Part shown: piece by piece, positions 1 to 7,200 of the stretch
Numbering within the stretch: position 1 is the stretch's first letter
Layout of the letters: each line of letters starts with the position of its first letter
Assembly: GCA_945787305.1 (NCBI GenBank)
Contig: CALZIH010000034.1
Coordinates: forward strand, 1 to 13,973
Reading direction: 5' to 3'
DNA: 13,973 nucleotides
From: an uncultured Desulfobulbaceae bacterium
GTDB taxonomy: Bacteria > Desulfobacterota > Desulfobulbia > Desulfobulbales > Desulfobulbaceae
Notes under the pieces: model-generated
Databases searched by the model: none
Told to the model about the DNA's origin: nothing
What the model saw: only the letters and a program-made list of their open reading frames with translations
Program-made: the position numbers and the translations under genes

Positions 1-87
1 TATTTACTTCCATCAACATGAGCTGATGGGCAACTTTAAAACTAGCAACTGGCACACCGGGGCATCGTGGATACGCAAAGTATCTGG

Positions 88-111
88 ATAAGGCACCCAT
101 AAGGTGCTTAT
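88..111 (+). other. Hairpin just upstream of the first gene
   Basis: ATAAGGCACC (88-97) pairs with GGTGCTTAT (103-111) around the loop CATAA, giving nine base pairs with one bulged G. It ends nine bases before the ATG at 121. A TATAAT hexamer (109-114) overlaps its right arm, so this could be promoter DNA, a small terminator of an upstream transcript, or a translational control hairpin. No T-run follows, which argues against a terminator. The rest of 1-120 shows no gene. Confidence 0.4.
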
Positions 112-120
112 AATATTATT

Positions 121-375
121 ATGAAAACAAAAGTAAAAGTGCCCAGTGGGCGACCGGCAGGCCATCTGATCTGTCCTGTTTGCGGAAACAGCGAAGAATT
201 CATAGAGCTGGCCCGGAATGTAACCGTGACAACCCGTTACTCGCAGAATCAGGACGGTAGCTTTACTCCGGAAGAGAATGAGACCGACGTTCAAGGCGAG
301 GTTCGTTTGTTATGTGGGAAATGCAGTGCTGATATGACTGAATTTCATCATCATTTTTTAGATATGATTTTTTAG
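121..375 (+). CDS. Small zinc-ribbon protein of unknown function (84 aa)
   Basis: I do not recognise a named family. Two knuckles are visible: C18-P-V-C21 and C65-G-K-C68. About 43 residues lie between them, including a polar stretch (about 41-58), so a four-cysteine zinc ribbon with a long beta-hairpin insert is the likely fold. The tail has a HHH run (76-78) and ends hydrophobically. There is no signal peptide or membrane segment, so it should be cytoplasmic. The ATG at 121 is the first in frame. There is no Shine-Dalgarno at normal distance, and a TATAAT lies only six bases upstream, so the mRNA may be leaderless. The gene sits 19 bases before the ATP-grasp gene, and the two are probably co-transcribed. 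The ribbon may act with that enzyme as substrate or partner, which is inference only. Confidence 0.8.
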   Translation: MKTKVKVPSGRPAGHLICPVCGNSEEFIELARNVTVTTRYSQNQDGSFTPEENETDVQGEVRLLCGKCSADMTEFHHHFLDMIF

Positions 376-394
376 TGCAGAAATTGGACTAACC

Positions 395-1159
395 ATGAGC
401 GTTAGAGTCATTACAGATAACAAGACGTTATTCTCCAGCTATCATCTCTTGCAGGCAAATGATGTTGTGGTTGGCCGTATCCGACTTCGACCCGGTGAAG
501 AATCTTTGCTCGTTGACCTGATCAGCAGGGGGGTGCATGTGATTCCATCGGCAACTTCCCAGCTATGCAGCCGGTCCAAAGTCCTGCAGGCCAGATTACT
601 TGGGCATTTCATGGGGCCGGGAACGAAAGCCGTTTATGATTTGCACGATATGATGCGCCTGGTTGGGGAGTTTTCCGGCTCCGAACAGGTAATCTGTAAG
701 CTGGACCGGGCCAACGGGGGTACCGGAGTGCTTTGCTTTTCCTCCATTGAGGAAGTGTACAATCAGGCTGTCTTAGGCAGCCTGGCCTTTCCTTTCGTGG
801 TGCAACCTTTTTATTCCGATTGTCGCGATGTCAGGGTGGTAGTACTTGGTGAGGTTATTGAAGCTTATGAACGTCATAATGCCAATAATTTTCGTCACAA
901 CCTGCACTGCGGAGGCGAAAGCCGTCCCTGGCCGTTGACGGAAGCGCAGCGTGCTTTTTGTCTGGAGGTCATGCAAAGAGCCGATTTTCCCTATGCGCAT
1001 ATAGATCTACTTATTTCGGCAACAGGGGAGATCCGGTTGATGGAGATTAACCTGCGGGGGGGGTTAAAAGGGGCGAGGCTTGACCAGAAGGATTATTTGG
1101 ATCTGGTGGAACGGGTTCACAGGAAAATGGTGGCGAAGTTAACGGGAGAACAGTCGTAA
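395..1159 (+). CDS. RimK-type ATP-grasp ligase family protein (254 aa)
   Basis: ATP-grasp enzymes of the RimK group join a carboxylate to an amine through an acyl-phosphate, using ATP and Mg2+. RimK itself adds glutamates to ribosomal protein S6. The ATP-binding half is seen at K102 followed by the glycine-rich NGGTG loop (107-111). The catalytic half has DVR (145-147), ERHN (159-162), NNFRHN (164-169), AHIDLL (201-206) and MEINLRGG (216-223), matching RimK-like spacing. E217 and N219 are in the place of the Mg2+ ligands. The segment after N219 reads LRGGLKG instead of the usual ASPGLEG, so the substrate may differ. The length is slightly short for RimK (about 300). The substrate is not predictable from sequence. 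The ATG at 395 has only a weak ribosome site, which suggests coupling to the zinc-ribbon gene. An unbroken run of eight G at 1056-1063 lies in the catalytic region. Confidence 0.88.
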   Translation: MSVRVITDNKTLFSSYHLLQANDVVVGRIRLRPGEESLLVDLISRGVHVIPSATSQLCSRSKVLQARLLGHFMGPGTKAVYDLHDMMRLVGEFSGSEQVICKLDRANGGTGVLCFSSIEEVYNQAVLGSLAFPFVVQPFYSDCRDVRVVVLGEVIEAYERHNANNFRHNLHCGGESRPWPLTEAQRAFCLEVMQRADFPYAHIDLLISATGEIRLMEINLRGGLKGARLDQKDYLDLVERVHRKMVAKLTGEQS

Positions 1160-1162
1160 AGC

Positions 1163-1203
1163 AAAAAAAAAAGGAAGGCTGAAAACAGCCTTCCTTTTTT
1201 TAT
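1163..1203. terminator. Bidirectional intrinsic terminator
   Basis: The stem GGAAGGCTG (1173-1181) pairs with CAGCCTTCC (1186-1194) around a four-A loop. Ten A residues (1163-1172) flank it on the left and seven T residues (1195-1201) on the right. It therefore has a U-tract in both directions, ending the ATP-grasp transcript on the plus strand and the dsrC transcript on the minus strand. Confidence 0.93.
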
Positions 1204-1231
1204 TATCTACTGCGGTTGTGAGGAAATAGCC

Positions 1232-1552
1232 TTATACACAACCGGTCGGTTTAGGCAGGCCAGCCATTTTACAGGCGCCTTTACCCGGTCCCGAGGGGAA
1301 GAGCTCGTAGATTCGTTTCAGCGGAAAGCCGGTGGTCTTGGAAAGGATACGTACCATGGGAGCGATACCATTTTTCTTGTAGTACTCCTGCAGTGCATCG
1401 ATAACTTTCTGATGCTCATCGGTGATATCGGTGATACCCTCTACGCTCTTTACGTAGTCTACCCAATTCTCGTTCCAGTCTTCTGCACCGTTCAGCAGGA
1501 AGCCATCTTCATCCACCTCGTAGCTGGTTCCGTTGTGTTCAATTGTTGCCAT
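1232..1552 (-). CDS. dsrC: DsrC, sulfur carrier of dissimilatory sulfite reduction (106 aa)
   Basis: DsrC carries the sulfur atom from siroheme sulfite reductase DsrAB as a trisulfide between its two C-terminal cysteines, for reduction by the DsrMKJOP membrane complex. The diagnostic tail is present: C94, ten residues, C105, then a final valine. The core (DGFLLN, DWNENWVDYV, GIAPMVRILSK) and the 106-residue length also fit. Two conserved cysteines separate true DsrC from TusE and RspA-type relatives with one or none. I chose the inner ATG at 1552 because AAGGAGGAGA lies just upstream (1557-1566) and the protein then starts at the family's usual place. An upstream in-frame ATG would add 17 residues that look like leader. 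It is a single gene with its own promoter and terminator, away from dsrAB, as is common in sulfate reducers. Confidence 0.97.
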   Translation of the reverse strand: MATIEHNGTSYEVDEDGFLLNGAEDWNENWVDYVKSVEGITDITDEHQKVIDALQEYYKKNGIAPMVRILSKTTGFPLKRIYELFPSGPGKGACKMAGLPKPTGCV

Positions 1553-1621
1553 GTTGTCTCCTCCTTGGGCAAAGTAATATGGATTGCAAAAAAAAATTCC
1601 CAATAAATTAAAAGCAGGGTT

Positions 1622-1650
1622 TTTTTACTACAGGGTGGTCTGTTTGTCAA
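1622..1650 (-). promoter_or_regulatory. Probable sigma-70 promoter of dsrC
   Basis: Read on the minus strand, a perfect TTGACA (-35, 1645-1650) is followed by a 17-base spacer and TAAAAA (-10, 1622-1627, four of six matches to consensus). Transcription would start near 1615, leaving a leader of about 60 bases that ends in a strong ribosome site. The near-ideal -35 and spacing fit the high expression expected of dsrC. Confidence 0.6.
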
Positions 1651-1738
1651 GCATGGTCAGACTATTTTTTTGAATGAGTGGTCAATCATTTCGTCGGAAA
1701 GCGCTTACTGCATTTTTCACTGGTAACTTATTTGAAAA

Positions 1739-1763
1739 TTGAACATAATGATCTCTCCCATTT
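1739..1763 (+). promoter_or_regulatory. Possible heat-shock-type (sigma-32-like) promoter of ppiD
   Basis: TTGAAC (1739-1744), an 11-base spacer and TCCCATTT (1756-1763) resemble the sigma-32 pattern TTGAAA / CCCCATNT. The downstream gene starts about 43 bases later. In E. coli, ppiD is reported as responsive to sigma-32 and Cpx, which makes the match plausible, but the boxes are imperfect and the call is tentative. Confidence 0.3.
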
Positions 1764-1806
1764 ATTTTCCCTTTTAGAGAATGATTTTTCATGGAGTTAT
1801 GAAGAG

Positions 1807-3681
1807 ATGCTGAATATTTTACGAAAACGAGCCCAGTCAACGGTTATTCAGGGGATGGTCCTTCTGATTGCCGTTGTTTTTATTTTCTGGGGTGTTGGAA
1901 CAAATCTCAATAATAACCGCAACGCTGTTGCCGTGGTAAATGGAGAGGAAATTTCTCTACAGACCTATCAGCGTGCATACGATCGGATGGTCGAAAATTA
2001 TCGGCAGCAGTTTGGTGGCCAGGTTCCCCAGGGCCTTCTTGAAGGGCTAAACATAAAAGGCCAGGTGATCAACCAGCTGATCCAGGCTGAACTCCTTCGC
2101 CAAGGTGCTGCGGAAATGGGGTTGATGATCAGTAAAGAGGCTACCCAGAGGGAAATACAAGAGATGGAAGCGTTTCAGCAAGATGGACGGTTTGATCTCA
2201 ATCGATATAAGGAGGTTCTCAGCCAGAGTCGCTTAACGCCAACTTCTTTTGAAGGGGGGATGCGCAATGATATGGTGACCAGTCAGGCAGTTGAGGCTAT
2301 CGGTTCTTTTGCTCTTCTCCCTGAGGTAGAGGTGCAGCAGTGGTTAAATTTTTCTGAAGAAGAAGTCAGTCTTGCGGTAAAAACGGTGAAAAGCAGCGAC
2401 TTTGAGGATAAGGTCGAAGTCAATGATACTGAACTCGCAACCTGGTTTGATCAGCATAAAGCGCAATATATTTCGGAACCAAAAATTCGCCTGCAGTACC
2501 TGTTCTTTGATTTTGCCGATGATCTTGATCAGGTTCAGGTCACAGAAGATGCGCTTAAAGCTCGTTATGCAGGTGAGCTGGACAAGTTCTCAACTCCTGA
2601 GCAACGACATGCTCGCCATATACTGTTTAAAGTAACGGACCAGGATGACGAGCAGGTGGTGGCAACAAAAAAACAGCTTGCTGAGGAAGTGCTTGCCCGG
2701 GCTCGAAGTGGAGAAGATTTCGCAGAGCTCGCCCGGCAATATTCCGAAGGCCCGACTGGAGAAAAAGGTGGCGACCTCGGCTTTTTTGGCCGCGGGCAAA
2801 TGGTTGCGGCGTTTGATGATGCTGTATTTTCCATGCAGCCTGGTGCGGTCAGTGAGCTCGTGCGTACATCTTTTGGCTTTCATATTATAATGCTTGAAGA
2901 AGTTCGACCTGCTTCTACCCGCACTTTTGAAGAGGTTCGCAATGAGTTGGCCGGGACCATGAAAAAAGAAGAAGGGAAGGCAATAACCTTTAAGAAATCT
3001 TCCGCTGCCTATGAGGCAATTATTCGAGCGGGGAGTATAGCTAACTATAGTGAACAAGAATCGATGGCCGTGCAGGAAACGGGTTTTTTTGATCGATCGC
3101 AGCCGCCGGCAGGCATTACAGCGGATCCTGTTCTGCTTCAGGCAGCCTTTGGCTTAGGCAAGGGGGAGCTGAGTTCGCTGGTGGAATTGAATAAAGGGTA
3201 TGCTATTTTGTTTGTTGATGATATCCAGCAGCCGCAGGAGCCGGAACTGGCAGATGTGCGTGACCAAGTGGTTGATGATTACCGTCGGGAGCAAGCTGTT
3301 GATTTGGCTCGTATCGCTGCCGATGAGCAATTGGCCTCAGCAAAGGAGCAGGGAACGCTTGGTGGTGATGAGCTTGAGGAAACCGGCTATGTGAAACGAA
3401 CCGGGGCGCAGGGGGGAACAGTACCGAGTGAAGTGATTACTGACGCCTTTTCCTTGGCACCTGCGGTGCAGCTGCCGGACCGTCCTGTTGGTGTCGGAAA
3501 TATATTTTATCTCTATGAAATTCGTGATCGACGGCTGGATTCAGCAGCAGTCGACGAAAACAAGGAAACGCAACTCAAGGAGCAGTTGTTGTCCACGTTG
3601 CAAAACCGATTGGTGACCAACTGGCTTGCCGGTCTGCAGGAGAAAGCGGAGATCTGGACCAATAGTGCTTTGTTGCAGTAA
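1807..3681 (+). CDS. ppiD: PpiD-type periplasmic folding chaperone with SurA N-domain and parvulin domain (624 aa)
   Basis: PpiD is an inner-membrane-anchored periplasmic chaperone that meets proteins leaving the Sec translocon. The layout is typical: a short basic cytoplasmic start (MLNILRKRAQ), one membrane helix at about 15-31, a SurA_N-like helical region from VAVVNGEEIS (41-50) to about 250, a parvulin domain at about 262-367 (HARHILF, FAELARQYSEGPTGEKGGDLGFF read in two pieces, FGFHIIML), and a long C-terminal part of degenerate parvulin type. The length of 624 nearly equals E. coli PpiD (623). I start at 1807, not at the ATG 43 codons upstream, because the membrane-anchor start is the conserved one and GGAG lies at 1793-1796. 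Whether the parvulin domain is catalytically active cannot be told here. A terminator follows, so it is probably monocistronic. Confidence 0.93.
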   Translation: MLNILRKRAQSTVIQGMVLLIAVVFIFWGVGTNLNNNRNAVAVVNGEEISLQTYQRAYDRMVENYRQQFGGQVPQGLLEGLNIKGQVINQLIQAELLRQGAAEMGLMISKEATQREIQEMEAFQQDGRFDLNRYKEVLSQSRLTPTSFEGGMRNDMVTSQAVEAIGSFALLPEVEVQQWLNFSEEEVSLAVKTVKSSDFEDKVEVNDTELATWFDQHKAQYISEPKIRLQYLFFDFADDLDQVQVTEDALKARYAGELDKFSTPEQRHARHILFKVTDQDDEQVVATKKQLAEEVLARARSGEDFAELARQYSEGPTGEKGGDLGFFGRGQMVAAFDDAVFSMQPGAVSELVRTSFGFHIIMLEEVRPASTRTFEEVRNELAGTMKKEEGKAITFKKSSAAYEAIIRAGSIANYSEQESMAVQETGFFDRSQPPAGITADPVLLQAAFGLGKGELSSLVELNKGYAILFVDDIQQPQEPELADVRDQVVDDYRREQAVDLARIAADEQLASAKEQGTLGGDELEETGYVKRTGAQGGTVPSEVITDAFSLAPAVQLPDRPVGVGNIFYLYEIRDRRLDSAAVDENKETQLKEQLLSTLQNRLVTNWLAGLQEKAEIWTNSALLQ

Positions 3682-3730
3682 CTCTTTAGGCCATTGGCTG
3701 AGAGCAATATCTATCAGCCTGCCGGGTTAT

Positions 3731-3757
3731 GCCCCTTGCAATGCAAGGGGCTTTTTT
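3731..3757 (+). terminator. Intrinsic terminator after ppiD
   Basis: GCCCCTTG (3731-3738) pairs with CAAGGGGC (3744-3751) around the loop CAATG, followed by six T residues (3752-3757). It is about 50 bases after the ppiD stop codon. Confidence 0.9.
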
Positions 3758-3778
3758 AATGCCGCCTAACATGTTTTG

Positions 3779-3824
3779 CGTTGAGGACTGTGTGCTGTAA
3801 ACTCCTCTGGTAGGGTCCTCAACG
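3779..3824. repeat. Perfect 10-bp inverted repeat in the ppiD-SNF2 gap
   Basis: CGTTGAGGAC (3779-3788) is the exact reverse complement of GTCCTCAACG (3815-3824), separated by 26 bases. No T-run follows, so it is not a simple terminator. It may be an operator, a structured RNA leader or the ends of a small repeat element. Confidence 0.55.
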
Positions 3825-4222
3825 TAGACCTATGATGTTAGCCTGAATCCGTGAGCGTTCGGCAGTGGTCTCAGTGAATAGAGAAAATAGGACTTATTGA
3901 GATTATACTTTGAATCTAAAGGTAGAGCGGGGTAATATTATAATTTTGACGAAATTTGATGAACTCGTAAAAAGTCGAAAACGACATTTGCACTGTAGGG
4001 AAATACAATGATTTATTACCTTTCCGCCGTCGGTGGCGAGGCTTTTTACGGCACCGACAAATTTAATTTTCCCGGTATATTTACACGTTGCCGGTTCTGT
4101 ATACTTGAACCATACCGGACATTAAATTGTGCGTTGTCGAAGTTATTACTTCTCTCCGCTTACCCGGAGTCTTCGTTACGCTTCGCTTACCTCTCCCAGC
4201 CATGCTAGCTAGTGAATACAAT
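3825..4222. other. Gene-free stretch with interleaved inverted repeats
   Basis: I see no convincing gene here. CGTAAAAAG (3966-3974) is matched by CTTTTTACG (4042-4050). GTCG/CGAC flank an A-tetraloop at 3974-3985. GTCGGTG (4029-4035) is matched by CACCGAC about 16 bases on (4052-4058). The octamer CGCTTACC is repeated directly at 4157-4164 and 4184-4191. A 66-codon frame opening at 4008 has no ribosome site and no recognisable protein character. The pattern suggests an intergenic repeat, perhaps including the leader of the SNF2 gene, for which I found no convincing promoter. Confidence 0.5.
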
Positions 4223-7200
4223 ATGACAGTCTCTGAAAGCGATAACGCCCAGGAACGGTTGGCAAGTTTAGATCCTCTTGAACTCTACCTTCTGCAGTGT
4301 ATTTCTATCATTTATGAACCGGTTTCGGTTACCTTCCTGACAAAATGTGTTGCCCTGGCCGGTCGGTATCATCCAAGTCGGGATGAGGTTAAATTTGCAG
4401 TAGCTGCTCTGCGTAATGCCGGTTTTCTCAATCGGCAAAATCAATGTGCCCCCGAGTTTGCGGAACAACTCCTGCGTCAGAGTCAGAAGGATCAATGGTT
4501 TGCTGCTTTCATCGAAGTCGTCGAAAAAGAAGCACCGGTTTCCTATATGTATGGCAAGTGGACGACCCGGTGCTGGCGCGCTTTGCGTCAGTTCCGAATC
4601 GGTGTGTATAGCAACGACTTTGATAAGATAGATGAAAGTCAGTTATTCCTTGCCGAAAATTGTTCCGCTCATCTTGAACTCGAACCACCAGCCGTACTGG
4701 TGGCTGCCCGTCCTTTTGATCCCCAGTGGTTTGCAGGCCTGCCCGGATCGATGCAGTTTTTTCTTCTTGATCAAATCTTTCGCTATGCCGTCGAGAAACT
4801 TTATCATTTTCCCCAGGTGTTGGCATACCTTGAAGACGAAAAGGCCTTGACGATCTCCAGTGTTGAGCAGGTTCCTTTCCATCGCATGCTGGCAGGATAT
4901 TACCTGCTGCAGGGAAGATTTGAGGCCCTGCAGGGGCTGATTGATCATCATGGCGATTCATTTTTAGGCTCTGGCTTTGCAGGGACAGTCGCCTTTTTAT
5001 GGGGTGATACCGACCGGGCCTTGGAGCTTTTTGATAATGATCTTGAGCAGCTCAATCAGTACGCCGGTCCGGATGGGACGTTTTTTTTCGGGTTGACCGG
5101 TGTGTTTTGTATTCTCGCCCTTTTGGTACGTAATCAGGAGGGCGACCGTCAAGCTGTTACCCGGGCTGTTGCTTTGGTGCTTGCTGCCTGTAAAGGATGC
5201 CCTGAAGAAGTTCCTTTTCGCTTTCTCGATGCCTTTGTCCGGTCAGCTGAAGGAAATACTCCGGACATGTTGTCCCTTTCCGAAAGGCTGAAAGATGACG
5301 ATCGGAGCCTCACCATATTGATCTCTGTTCTTTGTCTCCACTGGATGGGTGTTGAAATTCCTCCGGAGCTTCAGCAGGCCTTAACGGAACTCTATCAACA
5401 GGCAGAGGCCAACAGCTTTTCCTGGCTGGCCATGGAAGCTGCAGAACTGCTTGCAACAGTACATGAACAACATAATGAGCTTGCAGCCCAGGCGGAAACT
5501 ATACGAAAAGAACTGAATTGCAGGACAATTACGCATATTATTTCGCCTGAAGATTCCTGGAAACAGAGTTTGCAAGAACTGATTACGGTTACCAGGCAGG
5601 CCAGAAGGCATGAGCGAACCACTCGCCTTTGCTGGTTCGTCCGATTTGTAGAGAATGCGCTGCATCTAACGCCCAAGGAACAAAAGAAAAGTTCATCCGG
5701 CAGTTGGAGCAGAGGGCGTACCGTTGGCCTGAACAGGTTGGCGGAGTACAATGACTTCGATTACCTGACCCAGCAGGATAGAGATATTTGTGCCACCCTT
5801 GAGCAGGTGGGGGAAAGTTCAGCTAAAAACGGTGGGTTTGCCTTTGATATTGACAAGGCTTTACTGGCAATTATTGGCCACCCGTTTGTTTTTTTGGAAG
5901 AATCGCCGCAAACTCCGGTTGAATTGGTTACCGGTGAACCGGAGCTGATAGTTGATTCCCAGGAGGATACGCTCTTTATTCATTTTGCTCGGGATATCGG
6001 GGAGGGTGAAGTGGTGGTCTGGCAGGAAACACCGACCAGGTACCGTATCGTTCATGTCACCGATGAGCATCGCCGGGTTGCTAAAATCACCGGTCGGGAC
6101 GGGTTGCGGGTACCTGTGGCTGCCAGTGGACAGGTTCTTGATGCCATCGGCAATATAGCCTCATTCATGACCGTGCATTCTTCCATTGATGTCGAAACCG
6201 ACGGTCAGGATGTTCCTTATGTCACTGCCGACCCAATGCCGCATATTCATATTATACCTTACGGCAGTGGTTTTCGTCTGGAAATGTTTGTACAGCCCTT
6301 CTCACACAGCGGCCCATATATGAAACCCGGAGTTGGGGTAACCAATATGATGGCCGAGGTCAATGGCCGACGGCTGCAAACGAGAAGAAACCTCATGTTG
6401 GAGGAGGAAAAGGCGAGGGAGGTTGAAGAGAGTTGTCCCATGCTCGACCTGGCCATAGATCTCGAACAGGAAAATGAACGGGAATGGCATCTGCTTGATC
6501 CGGAGGAGTGCCTGCAGGCCCTGCTGGAACTTGAGGAGATTCGTGAGCATGTTGTGCTGGAATGGCCGGAAGGGGAGAAAATTGCGGTTCGCAGACAATC
6601 CGGGGTCAATCAACTCAATTTAAATATTCGGACCAGCCAGCAGGATTGGTTTGCTCTCACCGGACATCTCCAGGTTGATCAGGATGAGGTCATTGAACTC
6701 AAATCACTGTTGGAACAGGTGCGCAGCTCCCATAGCCGATTTATACCGATGGGAGACGGGCAGTTCCTTGCACTGACCCAGGAGTTTCGTAATCGTCTAG
6801 AGGAGCTGATTCTCTTCGGTGAAGAGGGGCGGGTTGACGATGAGATTCGTATTCATCCTTTGGCGGCTCTCGCCCTTGAAGGACTGACAAAACAGGCGCA
6901 GACAACCGTTGATGATGGATGGCGGCAGCGCTTGCAGGCTATCGGTGATGCCCAGGATTTTGTACCTGCAGTTCCTTCGACCCTCCAGGCCGAATTGCGT
7001 GATTACCAGGTGGAAGGCTTTGTCTGGATGGTTCGGCTGGCCAGTCTTGGCATAGGAGCCTGTCTTGCCGATGATATGGGCCTGGGGAAAACGTTGCAGT
7101 CACTGGCCGTTATCCTCTATTTTGCCGATAAGGGGCCGACCCTGGTTGTTGCACCTACTTCTGTCTGCATGAATTGGGAGCAGGAAGTCAACCGGTTTGC

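Noticed and set aside
1553..1603. N-terminal extension of DsrC by 17 residues from an upstream ATG
   Set aside because: The inner ATG at 1552 has an ideal ribosome site inside the would-be extension, and the family starts there.
1678..1806. N-terminal extension of PpiD by 43 residues
   Set aside because: It would place sequence before the conserved membrane-anchor start, has no ribosome site and overlaps the likely promoter.
4008..4208. 66-codon plus-strand frame before the SNF2 gene
   Set aside because: No ribosome site, no family-like sequence, and it crosses inverted repeats and the start of the SNF2 frame.
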